A stretch of DNA of 64,000 nt from Entelurus aequoreus (lineage: Eukaryota; Chordata; Actinopteri; Syngnathiformes; Syngnathidae): the NCBI RefSeq assembly GCF_033978785.1, contig NC_084733.1, forward strand, positions 9,467,090 to 9,531,089, in the 5' to 3' direction. The notes under the pieces were generated by a model. The model made no database searches and was not told where the DNA came from. It worked only from the letters and a program-made list of their open reading frames with translations. Made by a program: the position numbers and the translations under genes. Every line of letters starts with the position of its first letter. Position 1 is the first letter of the stretch. Positions 1 to 11,100 of this stretch are shown here, one piece after another.

Positions 1-858
1 TTTTGGTCTGTGAAAGGTGCTTTACAAATACACGTTACTAACTAAATTGTCAAGTTTGTGTTCCGATAAGAACCTAGCGTTTTCTTTTTTAGACTGTGAC
101 AAAAATATATTACTTATTAAATGTTTTGTACATATTTTTCTGGGTGTAAGGAGGTTCAGATGTTGCCTGTATAGTCTTAAATAAGTTCCAGTTTGACTCA
201 GGAACCCATCAAATCACCTTCCAAGATGCCATATTGGAATGATTTTTCCTAATAGTTACTCACTGGAGGTGGTTTGCTGTTACACACCATTTTTATTAGA
301 CCACAATGTTGTGCAGAGGTCAAATGTTAGGATCCGAGTATTGACAGTGCTCTTGAGCAAGCAGGGAGCAAACACTGACATGTGCAGAGGCCATTTCTTG
401 GTACTAGAGCTCAGAGTGTAAGAGATGAGGCATGCATGGTTGCTATAATGACGCCACGCTGCCCTCTACCGGTCAGACTTGGTACTTTGACACGACGCAC
501 TAATCAAGGTCTAGTTTGGACAAAAACACCTACAGAAAGTTTTCCATGTTATCTTAAATCTCACAGCAGGCATAACCAACATTGCTGTCAAATTGTCATC
601 AACACTTGCAGTAATTTAGGAGCTCCCAACCCTTAAATGACAGCTTGATTATTGATGAATCAACATTAAAAGTAGGACTATATTGTTAAAGTGTGCTGTT
701 TCCATATTAATGTAGGGCTTTTGAAATACTTACTATAATCCCCAAGGCCTTCATGTCTAATTTACAGCTAATTAACTTGGCCTTTAGTTTTACAAGGGCA
801 ATCAAATGTATGGAAGAATTGTGGACACGGTGCATCTTTGAGACTACTAATAATGACA
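1..858. other. no gene seen
   Basis: AT-rich sequence with only short, non-repetitive ORFs that resemble no family I know. It lies downstream of scaf8 and could be intergenic or untranslated sequence of a neighbouring gene. Confidence 0.4.
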
Positions 859-1085
859 GAATATGTGATGCACCGTCTCATGAGTCCAAACCCCTGCTGC
901 TTCTTCTCTTGGGCCTTGGTTCTTGTGAATCCGTGATAAGCACTCCTGCTGCACTAGTCAAGGTCATTAAGGTGGCCACAGTCAATTGGTCACGGTAGTG
1001 CTTTTTGATTTCCATCTAACCTGTATGTCAATTTGTATCTTTTAAAATTAGTTTTGAGTTGTGTGAATTTTTTACTTACTCACTC

Positions 1086-1945
1086 CTCCTTGAATTCAAA
1101 TACTATGAGAATTTGATTAAATTCATCACACCTTGAGTTCATCTATTTTCTACCGATTGTCCCTTTCGGGGTCGCGGGGGGTGAATCAAAATATTATCGA
1201 GAACCTCATCAAATTTATCACTCCCCCCTAAATCAAAATACTATTGACAACCTGATCAAATTGATTACCCCCTCGATTCAAAATAGTTTTGAGAACCTGA
1301 TCAAACTTATCACGCATCCTGAAATTAAAATACTATTGGGAACCTGATCAAATTTATCACGCCCCCCTAAATTAAAATACAAGTGAGAACCTGATCACGC
1401 CCCCCTGAATTACAATAGTATTGACAACCTGATCAAACTTATCACGCCTCCCGAAATTAAAATACTATTGAGAACCTGATCGGATTTGTCACGACCACTT
1501 GAATTAAAATACTATTGAAAACCTGATCCAATTTATCACGCCCCCCCAAATTAAAATACTATTGAGAACCTGATCAAATTTATCACGCCCCACTAAATTA
1601 AAATAATATTGAGATCCTGATCAAATTTATCAAGCCCCCCTAGATTAAAATACTATTTGAACCTGATTAAATGTATCACATTCACCAGAATGACAACACT
1701 AGTGAGAACCTGATCAAATTCATCACACCCCCCCGATTAAAAATACTATTGAGAACCTGATATTTATCACTGCCCCCTGAATTAAAATACTAGTGCAGAA
1801 TCTGATCAAATTTCTCAATTTCTCACGCTACCCCGAATTAAAATACTATTAAAATACTAATGACCACTGATCACCCTGAACCTCTGAATTGAAATACTAT
1901 GGAGTACCTAATCAAATTTATGACAACCCCCGAATTGAAACAGAT
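1086..1945. repeat. 46-47 bp degenerate minisatellite, about 17 copies
   Basis: The core GAGAACCTGATCAAATTTAT, then CACGCCCCCC and AATTAAAATACTATT, recurs with spacings of mostly 45-48 bp. Core starts lie near 1198, 1246, 1290, 1336, 1383, 1423, 1469, 1515, 1562, 1610, 1656, 1702, 1750 and 1795. Copies differ by point changes and small deletions. Copies at both ends are the most diverged, as is usual for an ageing array. Confidence 0.9.
1139..1182 (-). mobile_element. 3'-end fragment of SINE family inside minisatellite
   Basis: The stretch ATTTTCTACCGATTGTCCCT followed by TTCGGGGTCGCGGGGGG matches the 3' end of the minus-strand SINE-like copies at 19519-19902 and 21458-21654. It interrupts an edge copy of the minisatellite. 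Confidence 0.6.
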
Positions 1946-2049
1946 TTTTTATTTATGAATAAAAATACAGTGTTGCTATTATTTGTATCATGTCTTGTTC
2001 GGCACTTTCAGCCTAAATCTAGATTGAGGACAATAATAAAAAAATGTTG

Positions 2050-3327
2050 GAATATGTGATGCACCTTCAACGTTTATTTAACATCACATCTCCTGTGGTG
2101 GAACAGTATAGCCTCTAATGGTATGCCTCAGCAGAAAAGCACTACAAGCGTGAAATGAACACGACAGGAGGGTTCAAACATGGCTACAAGCCTGCATGCT
2201 TACAACAATGAGTATATAGTGTCTCTTCTAGGTTGAGTGCTGGACAAACTGTTCAGCTACCTCAATACACACACTCATGGCAGGCCGGAAATTTTGTGCA
2301 CAGGTAAGTTTTGTTTAAGAAGCGCGCACAATCTGGTGTATGTAGCAAAGTAGCATCGGGTGTCATCATGAAAGAGTCCGTTCAGAAAGGCACAATCCCA
2401 TCATCTGCAACAGTCACCAAGCAAAAGCTCAGTGAAACACACAAAGGCTGATGTCATCCATAATTAAGAACTACACGTCCCTGGTTTCCATCCACCAGAG
2501 AACTCTGTGGATGGCTTGTATAGAAGCAATTTGAGTTCCAAGAACGTCAAATTGTCTGAAATGACAGTCAAGAGTGTGTAAAGAAGTGTTTCCACTGGTC
2601 CTGGGTCAGAAAGCAGTCCTATAGCATGTGTTTAAAGGAGACAAAGCATGTTTATTTCACACTAAAACAATATGCACCCGATATCCAGCATATTCCTCTG
2701 TTCATTGACTTACTATTATTCCCCTTTGCTATGTTACTGTTTGCTTGGCTTCTCTGTACTTAGAAACGGATACATACTTTTATTTGGGGGATACAACATG
2801 TTGATGGTTTATTTCAAACAGCTCCGATTCGAAGAGCAGTTATGGAATTGCTGTTTGTGCAGGCTAAGACTTGTGTAAAAACCACAGGGCACCATAAAAG
2901 CATTTCCTAAAAAAATTGCAGCAGCATTTAAAGAGGAAACGAGTGAGCAACTGCCATTTTCAAGTATGGTGTGTGACTAAACTTGATTTGTTGTTGAACA
3001 GCCATGATGTCCTCCTCTCTTCCATAGGAAGGTCAAAGCTCATCTCTCCTCAAACAATTCAAACATTTAGTAGTTAATTTGATCAAATTCACCAAGCTTT
3101 GATTGATAAAATCATATGTGGTGGTAGTCCAACTTTTAAAAGGAAAGGAAACACATAAAATGTTCTATCGATAGGTCAGCTCATGAGCTCTATTTAAGTA
3201 CACTGATGTCATCATTTCTTATTGGTTGTCAGTGTCCCGTGTGGTGGTGGTGGTGATGCTTTGCTGACATGAGTACAGAGAAGAAGAGACAACTTTACAA
3301 AATGATCTGTTACCTACTGAGTGATGA
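2050..3327 (-). other. scaf8: probable 3' UTR of scaf8
   Basis: No ORF of note follows the stop. Several AATAAA hexamers lie on the minus strand, including 2651-2656 and 2073-2078. The extent is inferred from the last plausible hexamer, and the minisatellite begins further downstream. Long-read cDNA would be needed for the true end. Confidence 0.5.
2073..2078 (-). terminator. candidate distal polyadenylation signal for scaf8
   Basis: AATAAA on the minus strand (TTTATT on plus), about 1250 nt after the stop. Cleavage would fall near 2050-2060. Other copies of the hexamer nearer the stop are equally possible. Confidence 0.35.
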
Positions 3328-3428
3328 TTATGTCCCCTCAGTGTCTGTGTCAGTGTCTAGCACTGGCTCACTCGCAGCTTCCTCCATGGCCTCACTCTGT
3401 TCAATGTCTATGTCCTTAGGAGAGGCAC

Positions 3429-3480
<52 letters not shown>

Positions 3481-5144
3481 GGCTTCACTTTCACGAAGCA
3501 GACAATTGGAGGACCCTGAGGTGAGCTCAGGCGAAGCATCCGATGTGGGCTCAACCACAATGCTTTTGTCCATCTCATCGCCACTGACCCACTCAGCTTG
3601 GGGTGAGGGAGCTTTCTCTTGTAAGACTTCCTCATTCTTCTCCCGTGGACTTTGCTGCTCCTCCTCCAGAGAGTTTCTTGTCTCTTCAGGGGGGCTGGCA
3701 GCGCGCGTAAAGACAACAGGAGAGCCCTGGCCTGGAGTGTCGCTGTCTGTGGACAACTTGGAACAGATCTGCTCTGTGAGTAGTGATTCAGTAAATAGAG
3801 GGGTCTCTGGCTGCGGTGATGACTGGGTGTCAGTGGGTGAGCCTGGCAATGGACTCTGAGTCTGAGTCTTCTCAGGTGCTGCTTGGCCTGAGGGTGGTGA
3901 CTGATCTTCTGGAGTCTCGGGCCGAGTGGTGATATCGTGCTGCGGTTCAACCTCAGCTGCTTGGCTAGGCTTGCTTGGCTCTGGCGACTGGATGGGAACA
4001 AGCGGCTGATTCTGACCTAACAGAGGTGGTTTCGTCTGGGGTTGAGACTGATGGGGGGTTTGGAATCGAGATTGACTCGAGGTGTTGAATCTGAGAGGGG
4101 AGAGCAGCTTCCCTTGGTTCAGGACCAGGTTGGGGTTAATGGGCGGGGTTGGAAGAAGAGGCGTTGGTAGAGGGAGAACAGGCGTCCAATTGCCACGCTC
4201 TCTGTCTTTATCGCGGTCGTGCTCTCTGGGACGATCTCGCCCTCGCTCACGGTTGTGACGGCTTCCGTTCATTTCCCTCCTGAAGTCAAACTCTCTTTCG
4301 TCTCGGTCTCTCTGCCTGTCCCATTGGGATCTTCGTTCATCAAAGTCACTTTCAAAGTTTCCTACGGCACCGCCACTACGGTTCCAGGGCTGTGGGCCGC
4401 CTGCATTTTTCTGAGCTGCGTTTAAAGGACGGTTGTCAAAGCGGTTCGGAAAGTTCTGCCCCGGGGAGGGCCGATCCTCCTGAGGACCACCTCGTATGCC
4501 ATCTCGTTCATCAAAGTCCCCTCTAGACTGATTCCATTGATTATCAGGGGTGAATCCAGCTAGGGCCTGCAGACGTCCAAGCAGACTGTTTCTGGCAGGC
4601 TGAGTCACTGGGGTTTGCAGCAATGCAGGCCTGCTTCCTCCTCCTCCGCCTCCTGCTCCTCCGCCTCCTGCTCCTCCGCCTCCTGCTCCTCCGCCTCCAC
4701 CACCACCAAGTGGTGTTCGATGCTCTGGTGGGGGGGTTCTCAGCAAACCTGTGCTCTGCTTTTCAACGGGGGGAAAACGGTAGTCCTGGTCTTTGCCCTC
4801 ATCAGCCCCTGAAGAGGACTCTTCTGCCTTAGATACATTATTATTGGCCTGGTGATGCGGCCTGTTAAAATGGTCTAATTGAGAGAAAGGGGGCCTGATG
4901 TGGGCATGAGCTTGAAGGGAACCATCAAGGAGGCCACCGGGCTGTTGGCCAGGTCCCTGATGCAGGAGGAGAGGGAAGCGAGTACCATGCCCAGGCTGAA
5001 GGAGGTTAGGGCGCACGTCGAGTGGAAGCATTCCAGGCATTCTTTGTCCTGCCATTCCAGGCGGTTGGTGAAGTGGGTGAGCAATGGAAGCTGTGGGGTG
5101 CATGCCTAGAAGACCCATTCCACCGCGAACTGCATTCTGCATGC
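3328..5144 (-). CDS. scaf8: scaf8 terminal coding exon
   Basis: 1817 nt, 605 codons with the TAA stop at 3328-3330. In order: Met/Pro/Gly-rich start (GMQNAVRGGMGLLGMHP), the family block RFPLLLHQGPGQQPGG, DYRFPP, a Gly-rich tract (near 4620-4710), an Arg/Asp-rich stretch with REFDFRREMNGSRHNRERGR, a Pro/Gln/Ser/Thr region, 16 consecutive Gln (3430-3477), and the end DTDTEGT. The REFDF.REMNG and TEGT matches are what favour SCAF8 over SCAF4. This exon is longer than the mammalian C-terminus because of the low-complexity inserts. Confidence 0.95.
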
Positions 5145-8100
5145 CTACAAAAGAGAAAATGCGTTAACGTCACCTTCCATATTTAATGACTAACCTCACA
5201 TCACATCATCTGTTAGCGTTACTCTACCTTGAAGTGTGAGCTCTGTTGTTCCGTCCAAAATCTTAGCAGAATGTTGCAGTTTGTCTTGCTGACTTTGGAC
5301 TCCAACAGCACTGAACATACTGGCTCCTGGCATATTTGAGGACATAAAGTTGCCAGGGATAGAGCTGGTTGTTGGAATCATAGCCCCAAATGGTGATTCC
5401 TTAACTTGTTCCTGGCTGGTTGCAACAGAGGCCTGCACAAGGGCTACAAGAGGGTGGACGGTAAAAGATACATTCAGGTAACCTCCAAAATATATTTATT
5501 ACTAGGGCTGGGCGATAAAACAATATTTCTTTGACAATAATAACAGACAATTTCAATAGTATTAATTTGTCCATATTCTAAAAGACGCAAGACTAGCCTG
5601 CTAAAGACGACTGCAACAACATCAACACTATAAAGATAATATGTAGCTAAGCAATCTCACTCTGTCATGAGACTTGGCTGAGTGAAATGTGACACGTTAG
5701 CAGGTTTAAATAGTGGAGATAGGGTAAATTATACCCAACAAAAAGTGTAAAATGTTCATATTAAACTTTAAAACATTTCAGAAGTTTATCGTTTGTAAAA
5801 GTATAAATGTTGTCTTTTTTAGCGTAGAATTTGGATGTATTGGTAAACGGTAACATGATAAACCACATGAAAATTTCAGACCGTTAGTAATACGGTTTAT
5901 ATTTTTCATTACCAAAAAAAAATTATTTTTTAAGACCACATTGCTTACTTCCTGGAAACGGAAGTGACGCAGCACCGGCACAGCACCGGAAAAATGTAGA
6001 TGTTCCCGCCGATTGTTTCGTTTTACTTCATTTCATTCGCTTCACTTCCGTGAAATCTCAAGAGTGTTTTTAAGACCACACTGCTGTTATTAGATGACGA
6101 CAGGTGTGGACAGTATTGCAGACAGACGCATTTGTCCAGAGTTACAAGGCAGCAGGTGATGTGTAGGGAATGTTGCCACAATTTTTATTATAAAGTTTTG
6201 CCGTTTGTTTACTGCGATGGTCACTCATCCTTTAACTGCTAACTTTGTCAGTGTTCCAATAACATTGATGCTTGCTAAAATGTTTTGTCATTTCATCGAA
6301 TTAAACGCAGGATGTGTTGTCAGTGAGGTACAAAGATTGTGTATTAGATGTGGGAGGTTTATTTTTGTTGGCCAAACTGTTCCACTGAACCATATGGTGT
6401 TGTTGGAGAAAGAAGCTTGTTTATTAGACTTATCCCCATGAGCCAAACTTCTTTGTGTTTTATATTGTTATCAAAAAGTAAACGTGTTTTTTTATATTAC
6501 AAGTCATTTTAATTTCACAAAGTTATTACTTTAAAAAACATTCCTGAGACATAGCATTTTGTTAATGTTTCAAAGTGTATAGTTAATTCCTATATGACAC
6601 ATTTCTGCTCAAACTCTTGAAGGATATGTCCCGATACAGCATGTACATACTTTAATACATGTAAATGTACATAGCTTAACAAACTACCGTGTTTTCTGCA
6701 CTATAATGCGCACCTAAAAACAACCAATTTCCTCAAAAGCTGACAGTGCGCCTTATAATCCGGTGCGCCTTATATATGGACCAATATTGAGCCACAACAG
6801 GTCTCGCAACTACGGTAACTACGCCGACTTCATTTTCCCCCTTCTACGGCTGCTTCCCGTAGAAGAAGAAGCGGTTCTTCTTCTACAGGGGAAAAATGAA
6901 GTCGGCGGCTGCTTACCGTAGAAGAAGAACTTCTTCTTCTACGGGGGAAAATGAAGTCGGCGGCTGCTTACCGTAAAGACCCAAAAATGGTTCCTATTAA
7001 GAGACACGCTTACGACGCAGAGTTTAAACTCAAGGCGATCAGTCACGCAGTAGAACACGGGAATAGAGCAGCAGCAAGAGAATTAAACATTAACGAATCA
7101 ATGGTGCGGAAGTGGAGGAAACAACATGATGACCTGCGCCAAGTAAAGAAGACTAAACAGAATTTCCGAGGGAACAAAGCGAGATGGCTACAGTTTGAGG
7201 ACAAACTCGAACAGTGGGTTGTTGAACAGAGAGCAGCAAGTAGAAGTGTCAGTACAATCACCATTTGTTTTGTTGAGATTACTTTTAGCACAGCTCCATC
7301 TAATGGATGCATAACGTAACCCCAGCCTCTACTGTAGCGTCTATTCTATGCGTCTTATAATGCGGTGCGCATTATATATGAACAAAGTTTTAAAATAGGC
7401 CATTCATTGAAGGTGCGCCTTATAATCCGGTGCGCCTTATACTGTGGAAAATACGGTACCTCTCTCTATGAAAATTTTAAAATACAGATAAAGGCATCAT
7501 GTAATGAGAAAAGGCTGACACGCTGATACTATTAATGAACAAAAACAGAAATATCTGTCTTTAAATATATGGATAACGTTTATCTATAGCTTTTTTATTA
7601 AACATTACAAATTACGTGATAGCGTCGCCTTCACACTCAAACACTGGTTTACCTAACGTAATAAATAATTGTGATTAATAATCGTGATTTTAATATTGAT
7701 TAAAATAATCATAATTACTATTTTGGCAATAACCGTGCAGCCCTATATGTAAGACTAGATCTCATACATGAACAATATATGTATCTGTATAGACAAAAAG
7801 TGCAGTTACATCTTATGTCCATAAGTTGCCATCTTGCACAATTTTCACATTTATTTTGATTTATTTATGTTATCATTTTGTTTCTGCCAGATTACTTTGT
7901 TTATAATGGTTGTATTGCTTTCCTATGCACATTGAATGTTCTGCTTGAGGTACATACATACATACATACATACATTTTGAATGTGGTGTTTGTGTCTTTT
8001 TAAATAGATTTCAGTAGAAGAAGTTTTTGAACATTTTGAGCACATTTAAAAATACCGTGATAATTTTGGTAACAATAACAGTGGTAAGAAATTTTCATAC

Positions 8101-11100
8101 TGTGACATTCCTAGCCTAAAATAGGCAATGCTTCTTTTTTAGCGTAACTTCATTTACTCTATTATACGATCTATTTAGAAGTGGCGTCACTTCCGGATGT
8201 TTTGCCAAACATATATCTTCTGTGCATCAATATTGCAATATATTACAAGTACAACAATGTATATATCATACTTAAAATCACAAACACTTAATGAAGGTAC
8301 GATGTTGTTTTAATCACCTGTACATTTCATAAGGCGACCCACGCATAGAGGAAATTAAACAAACACTCGGAAGAAAATGAAATAAATTCATGTTTTGTTT
8401 TTTGTTAAATAAACATGAGATAATGTTGCACATTGTACAATGCAAGATGTTTTGTTTGTGTATCTGGAACTGTGTCTGTGTAAGTGCGCTACGTGCATGT
8501 ACGTGTGTATCAGGCAGTTGTGATGTTCTAGTCTTCCACACGTGAGAATTTAACTTACCGGTACATAATAATAGCTTTATTAATGATAATATACATATAA
8601 ACATTAAGAACTGTAAGCAAAATAAACATTGTAAACTAATATTGCCAGTGTGTGTAGATATTATACAGTAAGATACTGTACATGAAACCTGTTATCTGAA
8701 AAAGTTGTTGATATACATATTTCAAACAAAAATAACCTTCTGATGTCTTCACATCTCACTCTTGAGCAATGTGACCTTTAAACATGACAAAAATAGTGAT
8801 TTCATTGATATCGTGATATATACTGATAGACTGAAAAAAATATTGATACGATTTCGCCCAGCTTCGGGCATGTGCGTAACACTTACAAGCTGGTGCTGAG
8901 GCCATGGCTGCTGCTTGTGCTGCCTGCAAAAATCCTATACAACAGAAAATAATTGAAGTTAAGCTAAGCTGTATTGTACAAATGCTTTTTGTTTAAATGA
9001 CAGAAACATTCACCTGGAGGTGGTTGTGAGGCATTGAAGCTCGGCCTTATGAATGGTGGTGGCGGCCCGTATCCTGGTGGGGGTATGCTCATAGTGACAG
9101 GAAAGGTAGGAGGAACCAAGCTTACTGCAGCAGAAACCACCTGTGGCACTGGTAGCTAGGTAAGAGACAACAGGAAACATTGCATGGGTAAAAACATGAG
9201 CAAACTATTACAATCAAGCCAAATACTGTGAAGAACAGTGTTTTTTGTGCCCTTGTAGCTTACAAAGACTGTAAAAATCACAAATTAATGAGGACATTCT
9301 ATTATATATTATTTAAATTGTTTAACGGACAATTGGGGTTTCAATCACAACCTAGGTCAAGAGCGTGCAACAACCCTAACTAATGAGACGAACCCTCTTT
9401 ATTACCTGCACAGGCATCATGGTCACTTGCTGGTTGTAGCTTTTACTCTGGTTGTTGGATGATGATGTCTCAGTGCTAAGTGCTTGGCTCATAACATCCT
9501 TGGTTGATTCAGAAGTCTTAGCTGTGTCCCACTCTGAATAAACAGGCAAAAACAATTAAAAAACCAAAATAACTGAGGGAGGTTTACCTTGACATGTGTT
9601 TGGATAGAATTGAGTCCATAAATTGTTTTTGCCAAGTGACAAAAAGACTTTCACCTTCATTGACGGTCTCCTGATCAATAATTCCTCCTTCAGCAAAGCC
9701 ATCCAAGTCATCTACTTTAACTTTCTCCCAAGGAATGTAGGTGACTCCAAGGTCCACATCCCAAAATTGTTTGTACTCTTGTCTCACTCCCTTGTTTAAG
9801 GCCCAAGCAATCTGCATTAAAAATACATTGATGTTGGTCAGAGAACAAAGTGCCCTACAAGTGCAGCATTTATAATGGGCACCAATGTACACAGAAAGCC
9901 AGTACACTGCTAGGTCAATAGAAAATTAAATTACAAGATACTGCAAGGAGAGTGGGGAAGGAGATGGCATTGCATTCAATCAAATTTAAGTGTAAGGGCA
10001 AAAATGCACCTTGATGACTTTTGAGCCAATCTTGACAGAACCTGTGCTGAGCTTCTGGCGTGCACGGAAGGCGTCCTGTCTATGGACCATACAGATGTAA
10101 GCACAGCCTCTTGGAGGAATCATCTGTGAAGGACACATTTACAAACATTATGACATGACCAATATGCAGTACATGCATGTATAATAATCGAAAAACCAGC
10201 TAAAAGAAAAATATCATTCTTTCACAGATTAAAACAGTAATGAGATACAAAGTCACATGACTGATGACATCATACTGCACTTCTTACATTTATGGACTCT
10301 ATTTGGCCAAACTCTTCAAACAAGTTTGTGAGGTCTTGCTGAGTAGCCTTTTTGTCCACCTGCCCGACCCACAGAGTTGTGCTGCATACTAGATTAGGGT
10401 AGAGAGAAACAATTAATATACATTTAAAACACCATCCATCCATCAATCTTCTTCCGCTTATCCTAGGTCGGGTCGCGGGGGCAGCAGCCTAAGCAGGGAA
10501 GCCCAGACTTCCCTCTCCCCAGACACTTCGTCCAGCTCTTCCCGGGGGATCCCGAGGCGTTCCCAGGCCGGCCGGGAGACATAATCTTCCCAACGTGTCC
10601 TGGGTCTTCCCTGTGGCCTCCTACCGGTCGGACATGCCCTAAACACCTCCCTAGGGAGGCGTTCGGGTGACATCCTGACCAGATGCCCGAACCACCTCAT
10701 CTGGCTCCTCTCGATGTGGAGGAGCAGCGGCTTTACTTTGAGCTCCTCCCGGATGGTAGAGCTTCTCATCCTATCTCTAAGGGAGAGCCCTGCCACCCAG
10801 CGGAGGAAACTCATTTCGGCCGCTTGCACCCGTGATCTTGTCCTTTCTGTCATAACCCAAAGCTTATGACCGTAGGTGAGGATGGAAACGTAGATCGACC
10901 GGTAAATTGAGAGCTTTGCCTTCTGGCTCAGCTCCTTCTTCACCACAACGGATCGATACAGCGTCCGCATTACTGAAAACGCCGCACCGATCCACCTGTC
11001 GATCTCACGATCCACTCTTCCCTCACTCGTGAACAAGACTCCGAGGTACTTGAACTCCTCCACTTGGGGCAGGGTCTCCTCCGCAACCCGGAGATGGCAC

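Larger units (their letters stand above)
5503..8866. mobile_element. hAT-like element with nested pogo element, in scaf8 intron
   Basis: Starts TAGGGCTGGGCGATAAAACA and ends with the degraded inverse ATTTCGCCCAGC. A second hAT-type end (TTGCAATAACCG-like, GCAGCCCTA) lies near 7745. No coding capacity of its own is recognisable, and no clear target duplication was found. The pogo element at 6687-7456 is nested within it. Confidence 0.6.

Noticed and set aside
1086..1945. CRISPR-like array
   Set aside because: Units are contiguous degenerate 46-47 bp tandem repeats without unique spacers, in a vertebrate genome.
3269..3859. 196-codon plus-strand frame with a poly-Cys run
   Set aside because: It is antisense to the last scaf8 exon; poly-Cys is the reverse reading of the CAG tract.
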